A stretch of DNA of 64,000 nucleotides from Cloeon dipterum (Eukaryota > Arthropoda > Insecta > Ephemeroptera > Baetidae). Of this stretch, positions 12,274 to 25,498 are shown piece after piece (the stretch's first letter is position 1; each line of letters starts with the position of its first letter). A program made the position numbers and the translations under genes. The stretch is taken from positions 27,459,883 to 27,523,882 of the forward strand of contig NC_088789.1 in the NCBI RefSeq assembly GCF_949628265.1. The letters are read 5' to 3'. The notes under the pieces are model-generated. The model searched no databases, was not told the DNA's origin, and saw only the letters and a program-made list of their open reading frames with translations.

Positions 12274-12318
12274 ATGCAGGGCCTACAGGACGCAGCAGTT
12301 TATGAACATCAACAATGA
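12274..12318 (+). CDS. 14-codon upstream ORF overlapping the ETS start codon
   Basis: An ATG at 12274 opens a 14-codon frame ending in TGA at 12316-12318. The stop overlaps the main ATG (12315-12317) as ATGA, the arrangement associated with termination-reinitiation. This holds only if the leader is not spliced at the acceptor-like GCAG ending at 12279, which would remove the upstream ATG. Confidence 0.35.
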   Translation: MQGLQDAAVYEHQQ

Positions 12319-15300
12319 ATGGAAACGCTGGAAAACCTGAAGGAGGTACACCCTCTCGTAAAAGGTATGTAATGCAACATAGGCGGGGAAGCAGGAAAAA
12401 TTTGTTTATGTTTAAAAATCATTTCATTTTATTCGCAGGAAATCCTCAGAAACATCTAAGAGCAACGACGAGAAGTACTTTAAGTACATTGATTGCGCTG
12501 AGGAGATATTAAATGCAGATATTATACCATCACCTTTGAACGATGAGCCTATTATTCTGGAGCAGGAAGTTGTTACAGACCTGGAGTAAGTTGAAAAAAT
12601 CAACTCATGATGAATAAAATCATCAATGAATATTGAATATCTCATTAGGGACTCCTCGGATCAAACAATTGTCATACACATGGACATAAGTGAGCCTTTG
12701 ACAACTCTAAGATCCCTTTTAGAGACCAAACTTGGTGGGATTGACCTCTCAGGCTATAAATTTTGGCTGCAGGACTCGCAGATGGTAAGATTACCATTTA
12801 AATTAATACATTTAAAATTTCATGACCGTTAATTTCATTTCACAGCTGGACGCAAACAAAACTCTCCAAGACCAGTGTGTTTCTGAGGGTGGTGTGGTTC
12901 AGATCAACGTTGAATTGCTCCACGACTCAGTTCAGGGAACTAAGATTAATATTATGGACGTTTTGAGACCAGGAGATGATTTCTTGGAACAACAGGAATC
13001 TCAAAGTAGATAATTAAATCTTTTTGCCTTGTTAAATTAACTCATCTCATAATCATAAAAGAGTCGGACGATTATGAACCACAAGCCACTACCAGTGAGA
13101 ACCAAACAACTAGCTCAAACTCTGAAAATAATCCGGTCAAATGGTGCATTGATGCAACTTTCAAGAGCACACAAGAGCGGATGAATATTCCTAGTGGTAA
13201 GTACCTGTTACATACCAAAAACAACCTGTGAGTGTTTAAATTCAAGGTGGCTAATTATGGTTTTAAAAATGGGCCCAATTGTTTAGTGCAATTCAATCAA
13301 ATTTTTTATTTCAACCAGAAAATATTATGTTCGATGGTAATGGCTATTTTAGAGGTCTCGGACTCGAGATTTAAGGCGGCAGCTGGCGTGACTGACTTAC
13401 AATTAGCTGAATATTTTGCCCTGCGGCTGGCCATTTTAACTGTCAGCTAGCCAGGGTTGCAAAAACCCGCATTTAAAAAAAAATTGCAGTACAGTGATAA
13501 GTTTAGTAGGGCTATTTTCAATTTGAACCAGTTTCTTGGAGGAAATGTTTGCACCTTGGTTTTAATTTTTTTTTTAATTTCTTTATTTGCATTACACAGC
13601 GGTACAAAAATTGAAGCTCCTCCATTTCTGCCCGCGCATTTACAAATGAGTATCATGCAAATAAAATTTCAATAACAATAAATAATAAATAGAAGAAACA
13701 TTTCGTTATGTTTGTGTCGCCAGCGAGTGTGCATGTTTTGCTACACAGGTGCCCTGTAATCGAGAAATTCATCACAAGCATAAAATTTGTTAGCATTAAC
13801 AAAAATCTTTTAACTGCTTCTCGAATTCGTCTAACTGCGACACACTCCGAATCTGCGCTGGAAGTTTATTATACAAATTTAATTCAACATGTCAATCTTT
13901 GGATTTTGAGAAGGCGCCGCTCTGCTGACACCTGTTTTCTTATCATTAGACCTTGACTTGTAAAATTGTCAGAAAGAAATTTTTGGAAAAATTGAAGCAG
14001 CAATTTAAAAGATAAAATCTGTGTACAGTAGAGAAAATTTTGACCCCTCCGACCGCATATTTTAGATTTTTTCAGGAGAAATATATATGATGAATTCATA
14101 TTTCTTAAATTTCTTGCGCAAGAAATTGGTAAAATCGGAATGGTAAAAACCAGTAATGAAAAACTGTGTTGTAAGCAAATGCAACCCCGCAGCTGGCGCA
14201 ATTGACAATATTTTAAACAATGTGTAGTTTGATAAAGCTTAACGCCCAGAAGGGCAGGAAGACATTTTTTCTCCTGCACTTTTTAATTTTTGACCTGTTT
14301 TCAATGGCGGCTAGCATGTGACCCAAAATTTGCCAGTTGGCGCAGCGCAGCGCGACTAGCTGAGACATCAATCTACTACACATAAAAAAATATATATGCT
14401 CGTGTTAAGAAAATTGCCCTAAATTACAGCGTAATCTGAAAATGATAATAGTTTTTAAAATGTAGTGTTTTTAGAAAAGCGAGTTTTTTAATAATGGCTG
14501 GACACCAAATACTTCTCTAAATATCATTTCTTTTCATCTGAGTTTAGCCTCCTTCATAAATCTTTTTTAAAAATATGTTTTTGTCTTGAGAGGGCCTGAG
14601 AAAAGTAACAACTGTTAATCGATTTAAATTTCTAAGTGAGGTCAATTTATTTCAGATCCCGAGCAGTGGAGTGTGGAGCACGTTCAAATCTGGCTTCAAT
14701 GGGCCGTCCGGCACTTTAATTTAATGAAGATCCAACTTTCAAATTGGTCCATAACAGGGAAAGAACTATTTTCCATGAAGAGGGAACAGTTTAAGGAGAA
14801 GGTGCCGATCGACCCCAATGACACGTTTTGGACACATCTTGAGCTCCTGAGGAGATGCAAATTCGTTGGTATAATTAGTGCTCTGTTTATATTTTCTATT
14901 GCTTCATTAATGAAATTTAAATTCAGCCGTGCTGGACCCAAGCAACCAGTCTGCTAGCAATAAAATCAGCACGAGATTGACAAAACCCAAATACAAATCA
15001 CAGAGGGTCATTATGTCAAAATCTGTTGAGGCTTTTGGCTCGGTTCGATCAGGTAACTTGAAAATCACTTGATAGAATCATAATAAGTAAAGATGCGGTG
15101 CTTTCAGGCAATAATGGTCAAATTCAACTTTGGCAATTTTTGCTGGAGCTCTTAACAGAGAAGCAACACACAGATGTGATCCAGTGGGTTGGCATGGAAG
15201 GTGAATTTAAACTCAACGATCCAGAAGTTGTAGCCAAGCTTTGGGGAGTGAGAAAAAACAAGCCAACAATGAATTACGAAAAGCTGAGTCGAGCACTGAG

Positions 15301-15544
15301 GTACTATTATGACGGTGAAATGATAGCTAAGGTAATGCTTCTACATTCTCAACTTTGCAAGGATTAAAATTAATTTTATTTCTAGGTCCACGGAAAGCGA
15401 TTTGTTTACAAATTTGTCTGCGACCTTAAAGCTCTTTTAGGCTACAGTGCTGCTGAACTAAGCAGATTAGTTGACGAGTGCAGCGGGTCACAAGCAATGC
15501 CTGAAGTTGAAGAGCATACTTTGTCTCGACACAGGCCATTGTGA
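12315..15544 (+). CDS. Ets97D: GA-binding protein alpha / Ets97D-like ETS transcription factor
   Basis: Nine exons join in consistent phase: 12315-12364, 12439-12585, 12649-12784, 12846-13005, 13062-13196, 14656-14868, 14927-15052, 15108-15331, 15386-15544. They give 449 residues, close to vertebrate GABPA (454). Exons 3-4 (residues about 66-165) match the ubiquitin-like OST domain. Residues about 210-285 form the SAM/Pointed domain ([14 protein letters not shown]). Residues about 328-412 are the ETS domain, with [11 protein letters not shown] and the DNA-reading helix [14 protein letters not shown] including both contact arginines. GABPA binds GGAA sites with the ankyrin partner GABPB in the nucleus and drives nuclear-encoded mitochondrial, ribosomal and housekeeping genes. 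The start is the first ATG in frame with exon 2. The 1.46-kb fifth intron carries a hAT insertion. Identity is very secure; exact residue positions are approximate. Confidence 0.93.
13452..14189. mobile_element. hAT-type element, about 738 bp, in intron 5 of the ETS gene
   Basis: The left end CAGGGTTGCA (13452-13461) pairs with TGCAACCCCG (14180-14189). Flanks CAGCTAGC (13444-13451) and CAGCTGGC (14190-14197) are 8-bp target duplications with one mismatch. The right half (about 13965-14190) is similar, in opposite orientation, to the element at 38780-39139, for example the shared TTTCTTGCGCAAGAAATT palindrome. No transposase frame is visible, so it is non-autonomous. Confidence 0.75.
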
Positions 15545-15654
15545 GGAACCCCTGAGTATGTAAACATTGTAAAAAAACTCATAAAAAGCCATTTACGCAA
15601 GGGACTGAGTAGTATGATATTTTAGAAAATGATTATTTTTGTGGATATTTCATC

Positions 15655-15660
15655 AATAAA
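15655..15660 (+). terminator. Poly(A) signal of the ETS gene
   Basis: AATAAA about 110 bp after the stop codon, with a further AATAAA near 15681. A typical distance for an insect 3' UTR. Confidence 0.6.
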
Positions 15661-15689
15661 ACGTGCTAGAGTTTAAATGAAATAAAATG

Positions 15690-16300
15690 TATTTTAAGTT
15701 ATTGGAGCAAATAATAATTAACTGAAAATTAAGCTGTTTTGCCACATATTTTGAAAAATTACTAACGTTATTGATTTGTGCGCTTACTTGTTAAGAAGTT
15801 TTAATGAAGGGTTAATTTAATTTGATGTGTATTTAATACAGGGCAACAGTTCAAAAATTAGTTGAATTTTGTTGAATGCATTAAGCAGTTGATTCTACAA
15901 TTTATGTGTATCAATATCAAAAAAAGAACTTCTTGCTACAGTAAAATTCAAACTTTTCAAATTTAATCCAAAATATATTGCTCAACAGTGTATTATGACA
16001 CGTTTTGTGGAAACTGTTTTGAAATAAGTTTTTCAAGTAAGGAGACAGCCCTCACAGTTTGAAATTAACTTGGCAACCACTTTTTTAAAAGCTTGCAGTG
16101 CTTCTTAGGTCAGTTTTTGTCTTAACTAAATCATAAGGGATTGGCAACAAGTATTTTGCAGTATCATTCCTCTCATTATCGAAATTAATTTATGAACTGA
16201 TGAATCAGCGTGGCAATCGCGCCTTTTTTCAAACATCTTGCGCTGACGGATGCACTTTCCAGACCTCTCTCAATTCGGCGTTTCTAGAACAACGTCGTCA
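15690..16300. other. Intergenic spacer between ETS gene and BiP promoter
   Basis: AT-rich sequence without recognisable gene; it becomes GC-richer from about 16200 toward the BiP promoter. Confidence 0.5.
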
Positions 16301-16304
16301 TTGC

Positions 16305-16396
16305 GGACGTGGACCAATAGCGGCAGTCCAGCTGTGCATGACACGAACCAATGACGAAGGCGCTCGTGGCCACACAGCCAATCGGCATGCGACACG
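16305..16396 (+). promoter_or_regulatory. ER-stress response elements of the BiP promoter
   Basis: Three CCAAT boxes, at 16314, 16348 and 16378, are spaced about 30-34 bp apart. Each is followed after exactly nine bases by CCAGC, GCTCG or ACACG. The ER-stress element consensus is CCAAT-N9-CCACG, bound by NF-Y and ATF6, so the third box matches 9 of 10 fixed positions. GGACGTGG at 16305-16312 is one base from the UPRE core TGACGTGG bound by XBP1/ATF6. The array lies about 40-130 bp upstream of the predicted start, as in GRP78 promoters. Confidence 0.65.
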
Positions 16397-16411
16397 CTGG
16401 GATGCGAGGTT

Positions 16412-16440
16412 CATAAACCCGGTCTTTGAAGTGTTTCAGT
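16412..16440 (+). promoter_or_regulatory. Core promoter of the BiP gene
   Basis: A TATA-like CATAAA at 16412-16417 is followed by TTTCAGT with the initiator A at 16438, about 26 bp downstream. The TATA element is degenerate. Confidence 0.45.
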
Positions 16441-16527
16441 CGTGTCTCTAATCGAAGAAGAAACAGTGACGGTGTCGTGAATAGTCGATTTCTGAAACGG
16501 ATTGCGTCGCAAGTACGACAATTACTA
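16438..16527 (+). other. 5' untranslated exon of the BiP gene
   Basis: Runs from the predicted start to a consensus donor GTGAGT at 16528. The next acceptor TGTTACAG ends at 17128, leaving a leader intron of about 600 bp and a second leader segment 17129-17165 directly before the ATG. Confidence 0.55.
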
Positions 16528-17165
16528 GTGAGTATTCAACTTCTTTTCAGTCTGAGTTGCCTATAATTTGTGAAAATCCAACTCAATTGATTTGTTCACC
16601 TCATTCTGAGGCATTTTCGGCTGAAATACTTGAGATTTTTGTCTCGCGGTGTAGCTTCATATGGTTACTCAAATTAAAGGGACACGTTGTCCTTGCGGAG
16701 GAATGTGTGGAATTTTAAGCTCTTTTTATAACTGATTCGGGCCCTAGAGTGTGTAAAAATTGAATATCAAGCAATTTTGTGCACTTCTTTCTGCTTGACC
16801 GCACCGCATCGCTTAAAAAGGTGATACCGTTAACTCGATCAAGGTGCGGTGCGTTGTCCACGTAGATACGGTAGATACAATACGTGCTCGGGATGCTATT
16901 ATTCCTTGAGAAGGCAAAAGTGCCTCGTTGGCAGAACATTGTGAATTTTTTAAAATTTGTGGTGCAATCTGGGTTAAAATAAGCTCATTATTGCATCATC
17001 TATTCTTACATACCGAGAGAGTTATTATTCAACTTATGTAATAGAAAAATAATGGCTCAGACAAATAAATTATTTATGTTTTTGAATCAGTGAACAATTG
17101 AACTGATTTTCTTGCATTTCTGTTACAGGTAACTTTCATCAGCAAGCGTTGATAGCTAGTCCAAA

Positions 17166-19300
<2,135 letters not shown>

Positions 19301-19421
19301 ACTGATCTCTCCTTACTCCTACACTGAAATTCCGTTTTTTTTTCTATTTTGATCTGAGAGTCGCTGAAATTTGACCGCTCATTCATCAGTATGTAGTTGG
19401 CCATTGGGAGTTGGTTTTTAC

Positions 19422-19427
19422 ATTAAA
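19422..19427 (+). terminator. Candidate poly(A) signal of BiP
   Basis: ATTAAA about 120 bp after the stop; a common variant signal. No AATAAA is nearer. Confidence 0.4.
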
Positions 19428-19429
19428 CG

Positions 19430-20849
19430 CTGATTCACGAGGGCGCCACTTTTGCGTTTGTTAATTTATTATTATATTTCATCCAGCACAAAGATTCCCC
19501 ACATTATCAAATGTCAAACCTTTCACTCGCCGTTGTTGAAACGCGACTGCTTTGTGCTAGGTGAATGAATTTGGCCGGCAGAAATTTGTGTTACGGGTGC
19601 GTGTCTTTACTAGCTACAGAATGAGAGTGTGAATCAATAATTCCAAAAGAAGACAACTTTTCTGTGGTAACTATTGTTTTGTGGAAATTTATGCACTTTG
19701 ATTACATGTACGTGAAATTCTAATGGGTGATTGCGAGAGTATTTGCAAGAGGTGTGCAATGTTATTAAATATAAAATTTTTACAATTAAACTGCTGTTTT
19801 TATTCAATTGATTTAACCCAATTGAGAATCGAAATTTTTAAGCTGGACTGTGTCCTGCACTCGCAGCATAGGATAGAGACATCAACGGCATACAATTTCT
19901 CAGAAAGCTGATCAAATATGAAATTTTTGGCGAAAAACATTTTTCCTGTAAAATCCATTGCAATAGTTGATCGCAAAAAATACAAAGTCCAAAATAAAGC
20001 TTCAACTTATTGTTAGAACAAATTAAAACTCTACCATGAGAACTGTTATATATCTCTGCATTTTATTTTTCCTGGGTATTTCCAGTCAGTAGAAATTTAA
20101 AGTGAATAAATCCCCTACTTTTCCAAAAAATCGTTAATCATTCGATTCGTCTTGCGGAGTAGATAGATTCCTAATATGCCTAATTTTCTTTAAATCCGAC
20201 CAATTTTTAAGAAATTATGGCATCATTTTAGAAATTTCATAGAATTTTAGCTAACAATAAAATTGTCATGATTATCTTTTATTTTATCAAACTGTAGCGA
20301 AAAAACGCTAATTGTAATTATTGTTCTTCGTATTAATAGGTGGTGCGTTCCCTTTTGTAAGTCAATTCAATTGTTTTAGCCGTGAAGATCAATTATCAAT
20401 TAATTGCGCAAAGCGCCTTTTATAGCCCATTGCGGATATATTTTTGAAAGGAGATACTTTTGGGGAGGTGTGTTTACACTCATTGGATCCCAAAAATGTG
20501 CGGTGTCTGCGTGCCTGGATTCTACAAAATCCTGTGAGGTTGGTCGCTCTGACTTGTGCCAAGGACCGGGGACGGGGACAATCACAAAAAGGGGCGCGGT
20601 CTAAACAGGATTAGATCTCACTGTCACTTTAACTATTTAGTCTCACGTCAGTCTCACTCTTGGGCACATAAACAAAGGACGTAAACAAGAGGACAAAAAT
20701 AATAATAATAATTTATTTTTAATACCGTACAGTCAAATTATTATCCTTGTTTTCCTTGCTAACGACGGCCAGGTAGAATTACATACATATATTTTCACTT
20801 TATTGTTATCTTATCATAATAACAGAGAAAATTAACCCTCTCTGCAGCG
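19430..20849. other. Intergenic spacer between BiP and FAM8A1-like gene
   Basis: AT-rich sequence; short frames only. The last part must hold the promoter and leader of the FAM8A1-like gene. The sequence TCTGCAG just before the ATG could be an acceptor for a leader intron. Confidence 0.45.
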
Positions 20850-21946
20850 ATGGATGCGGACAATCCAGCTGGCGACGAAGCCAAAGCCAAAATGACTCGG
20901 GACGAGTATTTTGCGGCACTAGAGAAGTGGTTGCAGGACGCATACATGTGGCAATGCATGAATGCGTGGTTTCCTTACATGCTGATGAACCAGCAGCAGC
21001 AGAGGGTTGCCCCGTCTGCCCCCACAACAGCTGGAGCCGTGCCCTTCCCCTGGCCCACCGGCTTTCAAGGCCTGCTGAACGTCAACAACACACCGCAGGG
21101 CAACGTCACAAATCAGCAGACCCTGCCTGGTAATTTTATAGAGCTAACATTTTATTTGTCAGATGGATTATAATTTAATTTTTCTCTTCAGGTATTGAAT
21201 GCCAGATCCCTCCTCTGTGGAAGAGGTTTGCTGCTGAATTTCTGGACTTCTTGATCTTGTTTTCCCTCAAAATGGTTGTTACCCTGGTCGCTGTTGATTT
21301 GTTTGAGTTGATGTAAGTTCCGGTGGTAATTCCCTCGGAAATTGAAAGGTCATAGTTTAGTCTGTCCCTAGAGACATAGAGCAGTACGACTTCATGAGAC
21401 TTCTGGACACTCAAAACAAAATGGACTACAACACGGCGTTAAAAATGACCACTGAAATCCTAGTCCTCGAGACCATACACAGGATTGTGGTCTGTATGTA
21501 TGAGGTAAGTTTAAATTCAGGCAAAATAAATCCAAAAATTATAAAACCCTAATAATTATTGCTCTATAGGGCTTTTGGTTGGCACAAGGAGGCGTTGGTG
21601 TTGGCCGAATTGGAGGAGCGACTCCGGGGAAAAACATAATGGGTCTCTGTGTGGTCAACTGCTCCTCTGTCACAACTGGTACCATTTAAATGAGCATTGT
21701 TTTTATCTGCAAGCTGCTAACGAGAGTGCATCAGTTCCAGGCCGCACGACTGTTTTTGTCAACCCTGCTACAAGACTGAACCTGGGGATAGCCGTCGCCC
21801 GTTCGATAATTAAGAACTTTGTTCTGGCATTTTTCTTCCCCATCTGCTTCACTTCCCTAGTATTTCAACACAACCGGGCTATCCATGACACGCTGTGCAA
21901 AACCATTGTTGTGGAGGATCCAGCACCAAGACGCCGCATCTTCTAA
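20850..21946 (+). CDS. FAM8A1-like RDD-domain ER membrane protein
   Basis: Exons 20850-21129, 21192-21312, 21372-21504, 21570-21678 and 21714-21946 give 291 residues. The N-terminal about 93 residues are cytosolic and rich in Gln, Pro and aromatic residues. From residue 94 (IPPLWKRFAAEFLDFLILF) an RDD domain follows, with three hydrophobic helices near residues 105-130, 160-185 and 245-270, the motif GGATPGKNIMGLCVV and the tail FQHNRAIHD. This pattern is that of FAM8A1, a cofactor that scaffolds the HRD1 ubiquitin ligase complex in ER-associated degradation. It lies immediately downstream of BiP, which feeds substrates to that complex. Intron 4 would be only 35 bp, but frame conservation requires removing it. 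Family assignment is strong; the ERAD role is inferred from the mammalian protein. Confidence 0.85.
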
Positions 21947-22006
21947 AATCTTCTGTTGGTAATTAATTCCTATCGCCTATTAGTTCTTGTGATATCCTTA
22001 AGTTTA

Positions 22007-22012
22007 AATAAA
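22007..22012 (+). terminator. Poly(A) signal of the FAM8A1-like gene
   Basis: AATAAA about 60 bp after the stop. The convergent PI31 gene ends at 22070, so the two 3' ends nearly meet. Confidence 0.65.
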
Positions 22013-22069
22013 ATGAATTAACTTGACTTGCAATTTAATTTTTAATAACCAAATAACTGAAATTGTCAT

Positions 22070-24012
22070 CTACATAAACATGTTGTCAAAGTTGTTGCCA
22101 CCAGGCATCGGCAGGTGGTCAGGGTCAGGCCCAGCCCTTCTGCCAGGCATTCCTGGCATGATTGGATCAAACCTGGCGCCTGGCGGAACAGCTCCTCTGA
22201 AACAAAAATTCACACTTATCAGTAATGCTGTAAATTTTAACATTTAAGACATTTAAGACTTTTTCGGTGAAATTTCTCAGGTAGGAATTTCTGGTCAACT
22301 ATTTGGACCCATTATACGCTTTCAGGGTGCCCAGGAAATGCCCTGATGTGCCCACAATCTCATTCCCGGGGTCAAATTGCACATATTCTGAAAGCTCTTG
22401 ACTTGGCTGTTCCAAATTGTGCAGATCTTGCTGATCGAACCAATGTAGAGTCAGGTGTCGTTCAGGTGGCTACAAGAGCTACCCTGACATCAGGGTTCGA
22501 TTTATCACCTATTCTGATAGTCTTTCTTGACCTCAGGAGTTATCCAAAGCTTGTTATAAGGGTAAAAATCGGCTGATCATAAAATTTTGACAATCTTAAT
22601 TTTCACTAGAGTTAAAAATACACATTTTTAAACCTTCAACCCTCCGTATCTCCAAAAACTGCAGGTTTTTCTGTACAAAAACTTCTACAAATTTACTTCT
22701 TGCAAAATTTTGTCCCATACTTTTAAAAAAAATCGAAGGGGCCTCTCAAGAATATGATAAATAGGCTGAATAATTAATCGGATTGAAAATTTAAAAAAAA
22801 TGCAAATAAATAGAAGCTATTGACTGATCAATAAAGTATCATTAATTGGTGCAAACGATTACCTTGAAAATTGGATTAAAGTAAATGAATCATTAATGCT
22901 CACGCTTTGAATAGAATTTTAGGAAAAAAATAATTTGCCAACTGTGTAAATTTCCCGGTCCTTCCAACCATACCTTGGCAGTCCTGGAAAATTCCTGTCT
23001 GGCATGATAAGTCCCCTTCGTAGTGGCTCCATTAGCATTCCTCCGCCAGGTCCCATCGGAGCGAGTGGATTCAGGTCTCGCTCGCCAACCCTAAATGGAT
23101 CAACCAGATTTGGGCTTGGAATTCTACAAAAGAAATGCGAAAGTATTTAGATTTAAAACTAGCTCTTTGTGATTAATATTACCCTCTTGGGAAAATGATG
23201 GGGTCAGTTCCGACAGGTACAAAGCGACTTGAACTGGATGGGATGGGAGCAGTCTGACTCTCTACGTCGCGCTGCCCTTCGCTTTTGGCAGGCTTCACCA
23301 TTTCAGACCTAAGAATGTGAGGTTTGGTCATCAATGACAATTTTTTACATTATTTAAGCTTTTGTTGGTAATACCAAATTTGGTTGAAGAGGTCTTTCTC
23401 ACTTGGAATCATAGTGGCCAAGGGCCCTTCGAGCTTCTTCACGAGGGAAATGGGAACCACAATAGAGTGGGTCTTCTGCGATTTCAAATTCTAAACAATA
23501 AAATGTTAAGCGACAACAACAAATATGTCAACTTTTTAGCTTACGAGCAAATTGATTGAAAGGACATCTTCAATCATGTGGGCACTGAGATGGTATTTGG
23601 TGCTGCTGCAAGTGTACAAAATCTTATAGTCCTTTGAATCGCTGTTCCAGCCGGTTGGAAGAATCTCTGATGTTTGAGTAGCAACATACTGTAATTTTAA
23701 AATCATATAAAAATGTACATTTTATATTCGTTGATCTAGATTTTTCTTATCAAGTTGAATTTTATAGGAGTTATGCGTCTCCTGTGAAAAAGGTTTGACA
23801 AGGAGTTTTTTACTGACCTGGGCGTCTTCTTCCTGGATGCATTGAAAATCGTTTTTGATGAGAATCAAGTGCACCATCAGGATGATCACATCTTGCTCAC
23901 TTTTCACGTTCCCTTTCTCAATGTGGTACAGAAGTTCCCAGCAAGACCCAAGCGAAACCATTTTTGACATAGGTTGCACGTCAGGATCCAGCTTCTTGAC
24001 GATTTTTTCCAT
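22070..24012 (-). CDS. PSMF1: Proteasome regulator PI31 (PSMF1)
   Basis: Six exons in consistent phase on the minus strand: 24012-23818, 23688-23545, 23490-23375, 23308-23183, 23123-22974, 22196-22070, giving 285 residues (mammalian PI31 is about 271). The N-terminal half is the FP domain used to bind FBXO7/Nutcracker and for dimerisation, with the landmark PTGWN and a hydrophobic IILMVHLILI segment. The C-terminal half is Pro/Gly-rich with DPFRVGERDLNP, GGGMLMEPLRRG and GAVPPGARFDPI, the hallmark of the family. PI31 modulates 20S/26S proteasome activity and couples proteasomes to transport. It ends in M-F-M where an HbYX-type tail has Tyr. The last intron is 777 bp. The start chosen is the first ATG of the open first exon; an upstream exon cannot be excluded. 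Confidence 0.88.
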
Positions 24013-24899
24013 GAATGTGTTGTCTAAATATGCAGAAAAAATAATTATAATTCAGTTAGGTACAAATCGGTTATCACGCAAATACTTTATGAAAACGCAA
24101 GAAATCAACAGACTTTTAGAATAATATAAAAAACAATCAATTTACTTATTAACTAACATAATGTTAGTGAACGTAGCGAATTCTATAGTTAATGCATAAT
24201 AATATTACAAAAATAACTCGTTTTTCAGAATTATGTGATGTATTTTACCCAAAAGTTATCACAGGCAGAACTGACAATGAGATATAATTACGTTTTCTCG
24301 CTTTTGCTTTGGCTTTTTTGTATGTATTTGTTTATGGACTTCTCTGAAAAAGTGCTTGTGTGTTGTGACAAGTCAGCTGTCCGCGGGCACGGTAAAGCGC
24401 ATGCGCAATCGGGGGGAATCGTATTATCCTGTAACCTGCGGGAACCGGGAACTTGATTTTGTTTATTTGCGATGGAGCACTTTTCCGACATGGTAAAATT
24501 GGTAAAATTAAAGTACATTATCTCAGAATGTGTTAAAATGGGATTTAACATAAGAAATTTCGGGTTCAAGATCAAATTGTGAAGCCAGTTTTTATTCAGG
24601 AAAGGCTATACACGAATTAAATGATTTCAACAAAAACGTAACAACACTAAACGAATCCGAAACGTAGAGAAATCCCAATAATTTTATTACATAATATTCA
24701 ATTATTTTAAGAGTTTTCTTGAATGTATCTAACTTGGACTTTTTAACTTTCCTGTTTTGCGTCATCAGCAGCAAACAACGCAAGAAGGGGAAGCACTGAG
24801 TCACCGACGGCGGTCGCGCGGATAGCTGCTGCTGCGCGATCTCACGCCTCAGCCTCACTCATAGTCTATCTCACTGTCAGGTCAGGATATTCTTATATC

Positions 24900-25000
24900 G
24901 TCGTCGGCAGAAGGCAGAAGCATTCACAACTAATTGTAAGACCTATCAGCGAAGGATTTGCTTGCGCATTTTGTGTTGCTTGGGAACCAATCGGAACGAT
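24900..25000 (+). other. Predicted 5' untranslated exon of the DXO-like gene
   Basis: The end is set by the consensus donor GTAAGT at 25001; the start is approximate. No ATG with a useful frame joins exon 2. Splices to 26504, 40 bp before the start codon. Confidence 0.45.
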
Positions 25001-25470
25001 GTAAGTATGAAAATTTGCGTTTAAATATAATTATTGTAATAATCGTAATAATTATGTTATGTACACGTACAGCACACGCACTAACTACGATTATTTTGTT
25101 TTATTTGCACATAATTATATATCAGAAACTCAGATTTTTAAGTGTTTGTGATCGTCTAATTCGCTTCAAGATAAATCAAAAAGGTGGGAGGCGGGCACAT
25201 GAATAATTATTATAATGTTATGTAAATAATGGTCTGATCTGGGTCTAATTTATCGGTTATCCGCAAGCTTTGTATAAAATTTGCCATGAAAAATCATGGT
25301 AAAGTACCAGCTTTTACATGCTTGAGTGTAATGCCAGAATTAGATACTTGGACTTTTTCTGGTACTTCCCCTGTTCGATCTAGAGCAAGAGCGTCTATCG
25401 GGCTGGGAAATTTTAAGATACCCAGGAATAATGAGGAATATCTGCGTCCCAAGCAGAAGTTCCAGGCGAA

Positions 25471-25498
25471 TTCGACCTCCAAATTTTTGGAGGTCGAA
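25471..25498. repeat. Perfect 13-bp hairpin
   Basis: TTCGACCTCCAAA, two T residues, then the exact reverse complement TTTGGAGGTCGAA. It lies in the leader intron of the DXO-like gene. Too short for a microRNA precursor by itself. Confidence 0.6.

Noticed and set aside
22300-22520. CAGGGT words suggesting another hAT end in the PI31 intron
   Set aside because: No matching opposite terminus and no 8-bp duplication could be found.
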